NCBI GenBank assembly: GCA_945910005.1
Contig: OX246746.1
Span: forward strand, 16,491,387-16,555,386
Length of the DNA stretch: 64,000 nucleotides
Origin: Isoperla grammatica
Lineage: Eukaryota; Arthropoda; Insecta; Plecoptera; Perlodidae
Direction: 5' to 3'
Part shown: positions 43,731 to 55,153 of the stretch, piece after piece
Layout of the letters: each line of letters begins with the position of its first letter
Numbering within the stretch: the stretch's first letter is position 1
Notes under the pieces: generated by a model
Told to the model about the DNA's origin: nothing
What the model saw: the letters and a program-made list of their open reading frames with translations, nothing else
Databases searched by the model: none
Position numbers and translations under genes: made by a program

Positions 43731-44639
43731 TTAATAAATATAATATAAAAATATGATAAATATAATATATATATAAATATAATATATATATAAATATAAA
43801 TATAATAATATATAAAAATAATATTAAATACAAATAAATAAAAACTGCTTATGTCGCTTTTCAACGGGCCATCTCCTTCTCCGACGTCATATGGCCTTGA
43901 CACTGCGCTACCGTCGCCTTGTTTTATTGCTATTTCTCTTACAGTGTAATACGTATATTAAAATCCTTAGAGTTGAAACGGTTGGGCAAAGAACCGCAAA
44001 GCGCTATAGCAGTCACGTAAACTTTGTATTCTAATCAATTCTATTCAAATGTATTCTAATTGAATATGGTAGTTTCCCATTCATTACAGTATACACATTT
44101 CCGTTCAATGCAGTTGATTCTAATTCATTGTATAGGTAAATGACTGACTCCCTTCAATAACAGTTGATTTGATTGCTACGTATTATACTACAGGCGATTC
44201 CAATTTGACAGTTGCTTCCCGTTTCCCCTTCATCATAGTAGACTCGGCTAACACATGATTCATCCTGTTAAAAACAATTAATTCCTATATTTTCACAGTT
44301 AATTCCAGTTGAATACATTTGGTTCCTAGTCACAACATTGGATTCGAATACTGTTGGTTTCGGGTCTGCTTTCGGCCAGCTGTTGGTAGTTAAAATCCTC
44401 TAATTATGGTTGGTTCCAGTACAATACAACTATACAACCAAAACCTTTTAATACGGTTGTATTTGTGTTTAAAAGTAAGTAATATAAAGCGGAGACGTAC
44501 AAAAAACGCTAGAGATTCTGCTTGTGTTTGTCTACTCTTGCTTTTGACTATTATATATACATGTTTGTTTTGAGCACATGATAAGTAATTCACACGTGGT
44601 TTGAGTCGCGTGATGTTTAAATAAAATTAAATAAAAATT

Positions 44640-44765
44640 AAATTCTTGTTAAAGAGTCTACCCACTCAGTAATAAGACTGGTTTTCAGTGGGGGACTTTA
44701 ATTTAAAGCGACTAAACCAACCCTGTAGTCTTCGAACACCATCGACGAGTGAGCGATAACCCATT
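44640..44765 (-). mobile_element. Dispersed retroelement 3' end, copy 3
   Basis: Matches 8985-9110 and 11063-11180 (GAGTCTACCCACTCAGTAA, CACCATCGACGAGTGAGCGA), truncated at the right. Confidence 0.68.
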
Positions 44766-45676
44766 GGTATATTGGAAGCAGTAAATGGTAGCTTTTCAGG
44801 GGCGGGGGGTCAAGTTCACGCAACCTTCCTGAATTACCTAATTGTGTAATTTAATCTATTAAGTGTGTCTTATATATTATCAAATTTAAATTTATATTTT
44901 TTTTTTATTTCAATCTATGATATATTTTAATTTGTAACGATACGATTGTAATTTCGATGTTAAACTGTACCATTAACATTGCAATGTATCTATATAATGT
45001 ATATTAGCGAAAAATAAATAAATACACACTATTACTACTACTTCTACTACTACTACTATATTTTAAGTAATCACTTACGTTCAGTAGCCTCTCCTATAGC
45101 AGCCACTAACGTTAGAAACGTACTCCTCTGTCAAACTCCATGCAAGCAATGCCAACCAGTTTAGATAGGCCAAGGCATTGACTCGATTTACCATCAATAT
45201 TAAAAATGTTCTTGACTCATTACTAGAGAAACTGTAGACCCAATCTGCAAAACGAATGTTGTTGAACGCATGTTTGCTGGAATTTCCCCCTTGGAAATAT
45301 TTTGTGGGATGGATAGTATGACGAAGTCTTGACCTTTGCTACACAAACTAGTTTTATCTGGAGTAACCATGTATATTATTATTATTATTTAGATGAGTCT
45401 TGACACAGTAAAACATCTCATATGCGTAAACAGTACACAGCTAGGCCACGTCTAAATTCTTTTACTCCAACGAGATTTGAATTGATGAGGTGGACAACCT
45501 TCTCGGGTTGTCTTCTTGTGAATTGTAAATATACGCTGATTGCAGTTTATGATTTTTTGCAATTATCGTCATATTTGTTGAGTTCCGATTGTTGAACGAA
45601 TCCTTTTTTATATTTTTTATTTATTTTATTTTCCTTTCTATTAATTAATGTCAATTTACATTTCATTTGTGTATTA
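44766..45676. other. AT-rich intergenic stretch
   Basis: No gene or clear repeat besides short ACT and ATT runs near 45035 and 45375. Confidence 0.45.
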
Positions 45677-46055
45677 TTATATTATATTATATTATATTAT
45701 ATTATATTATATTATATTATATTATATTATATTATATTATATTATATTATATTATATTATATTATATTATATTATATTATATTATATTATATTATATTAT
45801 ATTATATTATATTATATTATATTATATTATATTATATTATATTATATTATATTATATTATATTATATTATATTATATTATATTATATTATATTATATTAT
45901 ATTATATTATATTATATTATATTATATTATATTATATTATATTATATTATATTATATTATATTATATTATATTATATTATATTATATTATATTATATTAT
46001 ATTATATTATATTATATTATATTATATTATATTATATTATAGTATATTATATTAT
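45677..46055. repeat. (ATATT)n pentanucleotide array, about 375 bp
   Basis: Roughly 74 nearly perfect ATTAT units. The long Ile/Leu/Tyr open frames across it are artefacts of the repeat. Confidence 0.98.
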
Positions 46056-46439
46056 GACATGTCATATCATGCCATATCATATTCATATCATATTTTACTA
46101 GGAAAACGCTCTGTGTGACGCGTTGATAAGCGAGCACGTCCACGAGAAACGAAAACAACATTTTGTCCAACAGTTTTGAAAGCTTACCGGCTTAGTTCTA
46201 TGTGCATGGTCAACAATCAACATGATGCGTTCACATGAGCCTTCCAAATAAGTCTAAAGATAAGATTTTCCTTGATGAATGGTGATCTTTCCTTCCCATA
46301 GGTACTTCACATTGACATTAGCAATTAGCTTAGCAATTAGCTGAGAGCGATTAATATAAATGTATTCAATTAACATTATTATATAACAACACATTATATA
46401 TAGTAACAATTAACATTATTAATTGTTGGGAAGAACATT

Positions 46440-46628
46440 TTGCTACGATATGGCTAATTCTCACATATCCACATCGAAGGTTGTGGATAGTTAAAATTAG
46501 CTTGGTCGGATTCTCCGTTCGACCACTCTCGCCAAATAGGCCTATATAAAAACAGAAATACTAAACCAGTGCCATAAAAGGAGAAGCGAGCACCAGAAAA
46601 ACGCTCCGTATGATGCGTTGATAAGCGC
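46440..46628 (+). repeat. Dispersed repeat R3, copy 1
   Basis: TCGGATTCTCCGTTCGACCA then CAGTGCCATAAAAGGAGAAG; related to 46900-47065, 56660-56733 and 61680-61806. A nearby motif CGCTCYGTRTGAYGCGTTGA occurs at about 46105 and 46602. Confidence 0.55.
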
Positions 46629-46772
46629 CTTACCTTGGTTATTTTTTGTTGTCTATATTGTCACTTATTGACAGCCAAAAAATGTAATTTCTAGGCCTAT
46701 ATCTTATACTTATTGGGTCGCGTTAGAATTAACGTATTCGTGACGGGACGGACGTAATTCCTATAATATGGC

Positions 46773-46802
46773 CATTGGGTTTGAAATATTTCAAACCCAA
46801 TG
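46773..46802. repeat. 30-bp perfect palindrome
   Basis: Arms of 15 bases meet without a loop (CATTGGGTTTGAAAT and its reverse complement). Confidence 0.95.
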
Positions 46803-46899
46803 ATATGGCTAGCTCACATTTTGCCGCCATTTTGATTTAAAACATTATTTCTAGTACCTGTAGTTGTAACTAAAGTAACTTCCCACCGATTTTGCCACA

Positions 46900-47065
46900 A
46901 AATTAATGGCGTTCAACCTACATCGAAGCTTGTGGAATGTCGATGGTTCAAATTTCGACTTGATTGGACTCTCAGTTCGACCGCTATCATGAGACATACA
47001 AAAAACAAAAATAGAACGAGTCTCATAAACGTATAATGAAGACGCTCGCTACGCTCGCTTAAATA
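46900..47065 (+). repeat. Dispersed repeat R3, copy 2
   Basis: CTCTCAGTTCGACCGCTATC ... GAAGACGCTCGCTACGCTCG, parallel to 61705-61806. Confidence 0.6.
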
Positions 47066-47204
47066 CAATAGTTTGTTTTGTTTTTGTTTTATGCATTTTA
47101 TTCATTTTTTTTATAAATAGTTTTTATCGGTCGCTTCCGTTTCGGCTCAGTCTCGTTTGGCTTATTCTTGATTCGCCTACACCTATACTGCATGGCCACG
47201 CCGT

Positions 47205-47495
47205 AAGAAGGAAGGTGTCCCCTAAAATTCGGAGAAGAGACGGTCGCTCCACACGGTCTATTCAACGGTATTCACCGTGGGATTTCCCGCTACCTGTATT
47301 TTTATTGTCCACTGCATTGACTGTACCGACCGTGAATGGAATGCGACCCCACCACGCCTGACAACAGGCTAGCGATATTATCACTACAATACCTGAGACA
47401 AGAGAACGGGATGCAACTAGATTTAAGTTGGTAGTTGTCACACGCGTCACTTCCCTATTACATAATCCGTGACGACAACATCTTGACGCGACTAT
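47205..47495. mobile_element. MITE-related repeat, copy 1
   Basis: Resembles 50515-50815 across AGACGGTCGCTCCACACGGT and GATGCAACTAGATTTAAGTT. Its right end TTACATAATCCGTGACGACA matches the right terminal repeat of the 5904 MITE, so the families are related. Confidence 0.65.
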
Positions 47496-48282
47496 ATTAG
47501 TGGTGGAATTCCAGGGGTATTGTTTGCTTCCAATATCAATTGGGTAGGGGGCGGAGTTTAGAAGGATATTCTCGTTTGACCTACACCAATGGCCTCAAGC
47601 CTCCTGTCTTTGGTTTTGTATCAGCTAAACAATGGATTCAAAAACAAATTCACAGTTTGTTATCGTTACGATTGTTATTTTTTTATAATTTAATAATTAA
47701 TAATTACCAAAGAAACAAAATAAAGACCTTAAAAATATTTTTGTTTTTTACTTTTTCAACCCATTGTGTAGCTGATACAAAACTAACCTAACCTAAAGGC
47801 AGGATCAGAATAGCTTTTTCAATATTTGGAAGCGCTCTCATGATATAATAAAAATCGTTTTACCCATTCCCGTTAATATTGATTTATTTCAAATGAGTGT
47901 TTATCCCTTTTTTTAGGGGATTTCAAATTTCAAATTTTTATTGCACACACACGCGTGGTGAGCACTGCACACAAATGACTATTTTTTTTCAAGTTTATTT
48001 CCTTGACTAACCTGCACGTGCTAAACTAAAAGGACATGAGTATGACACATGACTCACTGACTCAATGGCTCACTGACTCACAGGGCTGAGATCACAGTTG
48101 CGAAGTATCAGTCGTAAAGTGAAGTAATGAGTGAGTATGTATGTGAATTGAGTGATGACAAAATTTCCGGTAAGTTCCCGTAGTTCTGAGAAAGGCTTGC
48201 CGCCATTGGTGTAGGCCAAACGAGAATACTCTTCCTAAATTAATTGATTCTTCGAAGCAAGAAATTACCCCTAAAATAAAGG

Positions 48283-48572
48283 TCTCTCACACCAAGAAGT
48301 AAGATAGTGTCAGGGGAGCCAGGACCGCCCACAGTTAGTTTCCAACTTAACAAGTGCGAATCACTAACGTTTTTCCTGATTATCTAGTACAATTTGGTTG
48401 CGTTAAGTTATTTAACGGAAACCTGCTTGCACGTTTTCTTGTGCGTTACCGTCAAAAAAACTTACCGCAACCAAATTGTAATAGATAATCGGGAAAAACA
48501 TCAGTCATTCGCGCTTGTTAAGTTGGAAACTAAATGTGGGCGGTCCTGTTATCTTACTTCTTGCTGTGAGAG
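48283..48572. mobile_element. Fold-back MITE F1, copy 1
   Basis: Begins CTCTCACACCAAGAAGTAAG and ends with the inverted equivalent. Arms of about 130 bases (TAGTTTCCAACTTAACAAG, ACAATTTGGTTGCG) pair across a short spacer. Second copy at 54790-55100. Confidence 0.85.
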
Positions 48573-49084
48573 CAACCTCCACATCCTCCACTAATAGGTG
48601 TAGGCGAATCAAGAATAGACTAAACGAGAATGCATCTTAGTTTTATCTACACGTGCGACATGCGTGAAGTGCAGATCTGATAAGCATAAACCATAACCAT
48701 TCTGAAAACGTTATCCCTTTAGTAGAACATTAATTAACATCTAAACTCTTCAAGTAACGAACTATATTGCATTTGTTCTACAACAATTGCTACAAATTTG
48801 CAAGATATGTTCGTTACAATATAACATAATATTTTTGTTAAAAAATTAGCTCAAAGTGGTTCACATCATACACAGTAGATCCAAAAATGTTCAACGTAAA
48901 AGAAAAAATCGATTCATTTCATTATCGAAGTCTGGTTTGTTTTTAACCTTGTGTTTTACTAGCCCCAACGTAATTATTCGCATACCGACCGCACATCCCT
49001 ACCTACTGCCCTTTTTGCACGCTAATTCAAATAAAACCAACATATTCCAGGCTTTCTTTCATACAATCGTCAATTCAGTCATCC

Positions 49085-49250
49085 GCTGAGTAGCTACACA
49101 AGCCTTAGTAGCCACGCCCACCGTTACAGGTAGCCAACAGAAGGTCGTAATTTTTCCCTAATGGACCTGTTCAATCAGACGGTATAGGAACTAGAGAAGT
49201 AGGAAAGTAAGTTGGCACCAATGTACTCGGCTATGTCGTAGCATGGCTAT
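49085..49250 (-). repeat. Dispersed repeat R2, inverted copy 3
   Basis: The reverse complement carries GCCAACTTACTTTCCTACTT-type sequence and ATTGAACAGGTCCATTAGGG, as in 40085-40270. Confidence 0.65.
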
Positions 49251-49374
49251 AGCTTCATATCGAAATTTGTACGGGACCAAAATTTAAATTTTAAAGTCTG
49301 TGAAAAGACAACACTGTAACGTATATGCGTATACATACACACACATACATGTATAGTAATATAATTTTTAAAGC

Positions 49375-49494
49375 TCAAACCAGCCTTATGGTTGTAGTGG
49401 ATGAAACGTACAATAGCAATTGTAGTCAAATTTTTCCAATACTGGGCATCGAAACCAGATCCTCCAGCTCTACGTACCGGTATATATATAACCT
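49375..49494 (-). mobile_element. Possible SINE-C copy (tRNA-like head)
   Basis: The reverse complement has GTAGAGCTGGAGGATCTGGT, a B-box-like GGTTTCGATGCC, and a GACTACAATTGCTATT body shared with 63285-63400. Confidence 0.45.
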
Positions 49495-49517
49495 CCCCCC
49501 CCCCCCCCCCCCCCCCC
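49495..49517 (+). repeat. Poly(C) tract, 23 bases
   Basis: Uninterrupted C run, one of several long C or G runs in the right half (35666, 51801, 52129, 55136, 61159). Confidence 0.95.
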
Positions 49518-49623
49518 TCCAAAAATGTGATTTAATACCCTAAAACCCTGTGTAACATCTCAGTTTCTCTACGAAAATCTACGTCAAAGATACATATATG
49601 TAAATCCAGAAATTTAAATAAAT

Positions 49624-49648
49624 AAATATATATATATATATATATATA
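49624..49648. repeat. (TA)n microsatellite
   Basis: Twelve TA units inside a wider ATA-rich patch. Confidence 0.95.
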
Positions 49649-50182
49649 CCTGCATATATACATAGATACCTGCATATATATTTATATACATCAAATTAGT
49701 TTACTCGCAGATAACAAATTCTTGGTTTACTGTATTTACTGTACAAAACCACATTTATATGAAATATATTATTAACCCAAGGTTTCGGCAAGATGGCACT
49801 TTACCATTCTCAAGGGATTTACAGATAAAAAATAAACATGCCAACACAGTATATTATAAACAACTAGAAAAAACAAAAACAAACACAGTCTAACTATGAG
49901 ATTGAGAGAAGGTTTCTCAATCTCATTCGCCTCGCTAATAATGCGGTTAACCCGATGGTTGTCTTTGCCAGTTGTCTTCTCATTCTATCGAAATTGATGG
50001 AATGGCCTTTGCAAGACGTTGCTCCAAATGTAGGCGCGTGGACATGTTTCGACATGTTTGAGCAATGTCACTTTGGCTACTGTCTCTCTCTACATTCTAC
50101 ATAGAATCTAAAACACACCCCAAGCTTCTTAATGCATTTTATTCTTAATACTGACATCATAATTAATAATTATGTAGATATG

Positions 50183-50225
50183 AGCGTGTGCGTGTGCGTG
50201 TGCGTGTGCGTGTGCGTGTGGGTGT
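50183..50225 (+). repeat. (GTGTGC)n microsatellite
   Basis: Six hexanucleotide units GTGCGT. Confidence 0.95.
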
Positions 50226-50514
50226 CAACTAATTTTTAATAATAATAAATAATAAAAATACAGCTACCGGGCACTCATACTACTTTATTTTAATTATTTT
50301 CCATTACCAATAGGCAATAACTATCGCAGTTGCTATAATATTTTGTTATTTTTTAAATCTAGTTTTTACTTCTTGCGAAACCACAATTTGGGCATTTACC
50401 ACTTTCTTAATATTGTACTTGGTTCTCAAGATATTTAAAAAAAAAACATTTTAATTTCGCGTGGTTTTTACAGTGAGACTACCCTTTACCGTTAACAAAC
50501 ACTATAGCATTAGC

Positions 50515-50815
50515 ATTGTTTTAGGTACCTATACTGTCCACGCCGTAACAAGCAAGAAGAGGCGGTCGCTCCACGCGGTTTATTTCATCGGAATTCACTA
50601 CGTTATTTCTGATTACCTATTGTCCACTGCCTTGAGTACAAGTACACGCACCGTGATTTGATTGGAGTGCCCCCTCACAACGCCGGCCAACATACGAGTT
50701 GATAATATCACTACAATACAGGCGGCATGAGAATGAGATGCAACTAGATTTAGGTTGGTAGTTGTCACATGCGTAACTTTACTATTACATACACTCCATA
50801 ATGACACTACAAGAC
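50515..50815. mobile_element. MITE-related repeat, copy 2
   Basis: Counterpart of 47205-47495: GGCGGTCGCTCCACGCGGTT, GATATTATCACTACAATAC-like core and GGTTGGTAGTTGTCACATGC. Confidence 0.65.
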
Positions 50816-51407
50816 GATATTTACTACACTTTCTGTTGGCATGAAGCCTATTGTGCCCCTGGCATTTCTTTACAATTACTTCTAGCGTGTTCCGTTTAGT
50901 TTATAAACAAAACCGATTATGGCTCTAATTAACACAAACAAACTACCACTTTTTTACATTAATTAAAAGATGTATCTCAAGAATATAAAAACACCATGAT
51001 GTGTCGTTGTGAGGATGACTGATTGAATTCAGTGTTGTTATAGATAAGAGTGGTGGTTACCATACCTGCATGATGATGGATGCGGAGGTGAGAGGGAGAC
51101 TAAGAAGCCAACTCTCTTCCCCGTATCAGAACACACACTGGACATGATCCTTTGGATAGTGGATAGTTCTAGCAAGAGAACCTTGAACATTTGCTAATAG
51201 CGTGTATTATTTCCATCGCATGTATCTGTACTTGGCTCTTGATATCCGGATCACTAGCCGTGAACAATCGCAATAGACATTCAGTTTAGTAATTTTAAAA
51301 TTCCGCCAAAAAGACAAAATATTAATACAAAATCCATTGCCTTGCTTTTGTAAGAAATACTATCTCCCATGAATATACAGCGTCTTAGACTGAGTACTTC
51401 TGCAACT
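50816..51407. other. Intergenic stretch; possible minus-strand non-coding exon
   Basis: No open frame. On the minus strand a CATGCAG|GTATGG donor lies at about 51064-51069 after a purine-mixed stretch. It could belong to a 5' UTR of the sugar transporter; speculative. Confidence 0.2.
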
Positions 51408-51670
51408 GATAGATAAGACTTGGCGGTAAAAGTGAACTCTAATTCGGGAGGTCACCGGTTCGATTCCAGCCACCGATACTTCTTTCTGTTTCTGTTCTGG
51501 TATTTTCTAAGATTTTTCTCCGTCACAATATGAATGTGTTAAAATTTAGTCCTCAGACAGATCCTTGGAGATTCCTTCTCAACTCTCCAAACACCGTCAT
51601 CTAGTAAAGTTACCTGTGAAAGGCCACAGAAAGGTTTTGTGCACCCTACAGCATGATTTTCCTTTCAATC
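51408..51670 (+). mobile_element. SINE-A copy
   Basis: Head with GGCGGTAAAAGTG and B-box GGTTCGATTCC, then a diverged body ending GTTTTGTGCACCCTACAGCA. Confidence 0.75.
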
Positions 51671-51800
51671 ATTCTAGCTAGACATTACTGTATTTTCACG
51701 TTTAGATAATATGTGTGATGCACCTGAAAAGGCGTTGTTTCAGATAGCTAGCGAGCTGTTAGGAACAGAAGCCAGGGGCGGATACAGGAAGACGGGAGTT

Positions 51801-51822
51801 GGGGGGGGGGGGGGGGGGGGGG
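51801..51822 (+). repeat. Poly(G) tract, 22 bases
   Basis: Uninterrupted G run following CAGGGGCGGATACAGG, which looks like a hAT-type terminal sequence; no right end identified. Confidence 0.9.
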
Positions 51823-52186
51823 CGATTGTCTCCCCCCCACGATTCCCCAAAAATTAATTAATTTAACATTTTCGAAATTCTCAATTAGTTGTTAGTTTCT
51901 TTTAGAAGTAGTGATCGAAGATGTGTTGGTTCGTATTTCATTGTTATTTCGGTACGAGCTCACAATGCCGTGTGTTGTCCACTCGACACAGGATATGATT
52001 GTCAGTACTGATTGATGATTTGATGATTATTAGTATTACCCTGCACCATTTATTTCAAATGTACGCTCACTTCGTCTGTTCGTGACAGTAAAGAAAAAAC
52101 ACTTACTGATGATTTTTTTTTAATATTTCCCCCCCCCCCCCCCTCTCCATGAAACAGAGCTAGAACGGCGCCTGATAGAATGGTGA

Positions 52187-52383
52187 TGATATTTGGGGTT
52201 TTACCTCCCATATTTTTGCAACGAGGCTAATCGAGACGATGAATGGGTGATTATGAGGATGAAAAAACGCCACATAACATCCATGCCCAAGCCAGGATTC
52301 GAACCTGGAACGCAGAGACCGCGGTTTACTAGACCAACGCCTAATCGACCTCTGCCAACTACGCTGGCACGCGCCTGGAAGAA
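52187..52383 (-). mobile_element. SINE-B, full-length inverted copy
   Basis: On the minus strand: GGCGTTGGTCTAGTAAACCG, B-box GGTTCGAATCC, then the conserved tail through GCAAAAATATGGGAGGT and an ATC-rich end. Nearly full-length match to 5095-5280. Confidence 0.82.
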
Positions 52384-52486
52384 GCTATAGAGATCGAATG
52401 TTTATGGAGCCCTGTTTTCTGTTCTACACTCATACTACCTCATTATACTGTACTCATACGTACAAGATATGTCACGTAATATTTAT

Positions 52487-52537
52487 CCGCCTACTTAGGT
52501 GTTGTGCTGTTGTTGGACGCAACACCTAAGTAGGCGG
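52487..52537. repeat. Perfect 18-bp hairpin with 15-base loop
   Basis: Arms CCGCCTACTTAGGTGTTG (52487-52504) and its exact reverse complement (52520-52537). It precedes the satellite array by about 200 bases. Confidence 0.9.
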
Positions 52538-52724
52538 AGGGAGGGGGATTATCATATGACCAGGTCCATACAGAGGCATCTTACTATTACCTCGTGCTTC
52601 CGACTCGGTCGGGTCCCTGTAGTGTAGAAGTCTCAGCCAACGTTTCTCTCCGTGTACCCATGTTTTGGTATCACAAAGTGTTTATGAAAGTTTTTTTAAG
52701 TTCTTCATTGATATATTGATATAT

Positions 52725-54215
52725 TATAATATATAACCTAAACACAATTGTTTTCCAATTTGCGTGACCCCACAGCTTTTGACTAATTGACCCAGGTTCG
52801 TACCTCCGTTAGGGAAATAATACCCCATTAACCAAATGCGCATCATTTTTTTACTAAACCCTAATATGTACTGCGCCACCTATAAAAAATTAGTAATGTG
52901 CAATATATATCATATACATACGTGTTTTCCACTCTGCGTGACAACCCACAGTTTTTGAGTAATTGACCCCGGTTCGTACCTCCGTGCGGGAAATAATACC
53001 CCATTAACCAAATGCGCATCATTTTTCAACTAAACCCTAATATGTTTCGCGCCACCCATAGTAAATGCATAGTATACGCCATATACTACCTATGCAAATA
53101 TGGGCTGCAGAGGGCCGTGTTGTGGCCCTATATCGGCCTTCTCGCCTCCGGGCGAGAAAACCACAATAAATTCAATTCAATATGCAAATAACACTTCCAA
53201 TCTTTGTGACCCCCACAGTTTTTGAGTAATTGACCCAGGTTCGTATCTCCGTGAGGGCAATAATACCTCATTAATCCAAATGCGCATCATTTTTTAACTA
53301 AACCCTGATATGTTTCGCGCCACCAATAGTAAATTGTTAATCTGCAATATATAACCTATGCACACATGTTTTTCGAACTGCGTGACACCCCACAGTTTTT
53401 GAGTAATTGACCCAGGTTCGTACCTCCGTGCGGGAAATAATACCCCAGTAACGAAGTGCTAAGCCCTGATATGTTTTACGCCATCTATAGTAAATTATTT
53501 ATCTGTAATATATAACCTATACACACATGTTTTCCAATCTGCGTGTCACCCCACAGTTTTTGAGTAATTGACCCCGGTTCGTAACTCCGTGAGGGCAATA
53601 TTACCTCATTAACCAAATGCGCGTTATTTTTTAACTAAACCCTGATATGTTTCGCGCCACCAATAGTAAATTATTAATCTGCAATATATAACCTATACAC
53701 ACATGATTTCCAATCTGCGTGACACCCCACAGTGTTTGAGTAATTGACCCCGGTTCGTACCTCCGTGCGGGAAATAATACCCCAGTAACGAAGTGCTAAG
53801 CCCTGATATGTTTCACGCCATCTATAGTAAATTATTTATCTGTAATATATAACCTATACACACATGTTTTCCAATCTGCGTGTCACCCCACAGTTTTTGA
53901 GTAATTGACCCCGGTTCGTACCTCCGTGAGGGCAATATTACCTCATTAACCAAATGCGCGTTATTTTTTAACTAAACCCTGATATGTTTCGCGCCACCAA
54001 TAGTAAATTATTAATCTGCAATATATAACCTATACACACATGTTTTCCGAACTGCGTGACACGCCACAGTTTTTGAGTAATTGACCCCGGTTCGTACCTC
54101 CGTGAGGGCAATATTACCTCATTAACCAAATGCGCGTTTTTTTTTAACTAAACCCTGATATATTTCACGCTATCTATAGTAAATTATTAATATGCAATAT
54201 ATAATGTATGCACAT
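52725..54215. repeat. Satellite-like tandem array, eight units of 161 or 176 bp
   Basis: The landmark CACAG before TTTTTGAGTAATTGACC occurs at 52771, 52947, 53214, 53391, 53552, 53728, 53889 and 54065. Spacings are 176, 267, 177, 161, 176, 161, 176. The 161-bp units lack a block around CAAATGCGC, and the last five units alternate long and short, a 337-bp dimer. The 267 spacing is a 177-bp unit plus a 90-bp insertion. No coding frame. Confidence 0.93.
53101..53180 (+). mobile_element. 80-bp LINE 3' end inserted in the satellite, 10-bp target duplication
   Basis: TATGCAAATA stands on both sides (53091-53100 and 53181-53190). The insert holds a perfect 8-bp stem with TCCG loop (TTCTCGCC/GGCGAGAA, 53139-53158), then ACCACAATAAATTCAATTCA. 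Hairpin plus short repeated tail is the usual 3' end of CR1/L2-like LINEs. Confidence 0.82.
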
Positions 54216-54229
54216 ATGATTTCTTTTGA

Positions 54230-54576
54230 TGATGATGAAGAAAATTGACAGAAGGCCGTTTCACCTATACTAGTGGCTGTTGCTCTTTCGATAATTAGGC
54301 TAACTTATATGTCGGCGCACCAATCGCACTTACTACCGGTCGCAACGGTACCTCCAGTTTGTGAATCTTAGGTAAATCATACAATCTCGGCATTTGTGAG
54401 TCAGCACTCGGCATCACTGACTTCTTTGTATCTTGTGACAGACAAGAATGTTTTATTTCGTCAATTACAACGTTCCACTCCACACGAGAGCTTGAATTCC
54501 GTTGCATCTTCACAACAACAAGTTGATTACTTTGCATCTGTATCTTGATGGGACAATTATAGAGGCTTCCACGCAT
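54230..54576 (-). pseudogene. Penelope-like element reverse transcriptase fragment
   Basis: On the minus strand, PRLYDLPKIHKLEVPLRPVV then SAIGAPTYKLA matches the conserved RT core block of Penelope-like elements. The frame is interrupted by TAA straight after KLA and by at least one later shift or stop, then runs into an ATC microsatellite. No GIY-YIG domain is present here. Dead fragment. Confidence 0.8.
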
Positions 54577-54789
54577 TACTCATTCATTGTACGCGCTCTC
54601 TCCCTCACTATTGACATTGAGATGAGGTTATTCAATCTCAATTGAGATCTAGCGAGATATCTCTGAGATCACATGCGATATATGCATGTTATAGCATGAC
54701 TAATTGTTATTGAACCAACGAAGCTATCGTACTATTGAGTTTATTAGTGTAGTGTAGAGTGCCAGCAGCCATTGGCGACTGTCTATACA

Positions 54790-55100
54790 GGTCTCTCACA
54801 GCAAGAAGTAAGATAGTACCAGGACCGCCCACATTTAGTTTCCAACTTAACAAGCGCGAATTACTAACGTTTTTCCCGATTATCTAGTACAATTTGGTTG
54901 CGGTAAGTTTTTTGACGGTAACGTACAAGGATTGAAACGTGCAAGCAGGTTTCCGTCAAAAAACTTCCCGACAAAAAACGCAACCAAATTGTACTGGATA
55001 ATCGGGAAAAACGTTAGCGATTCGCAGTTGTTAGGTTGGAAACTAATTGTGGGTGGTTCTGACTCCCCTGACACTATCTTACTTCTTGGTGTGAGAGACC
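54790..55100. mobile_element. Fold-back MITE F1, copy 2
   Basis: Ends GGTCTCTCACAGCAAGAAGT and GGTCTCTCACACCAAGAAGT in inverted orientation. Long arms as in 48283-48572. No coding capacity. Confidence 0.87.
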
Positions 55101-55135
55101 GTTACCCATAAATCGCCCGTGTACGCTAGTAGTAC

Positions 55136-55153
55136 GGGGGGGGGGGGGGGGGG
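55136..55153 (+). repeat. Poly(G) tract, 18 bases
   Basis: Uninterrupted G run close to the F1 copy. Confidence 0.9.

Noticed and set aside
45648..46118. 150-residue Ile/Leu/Tyr open frames
   Set aside because: Pure translation of the ATATT array.
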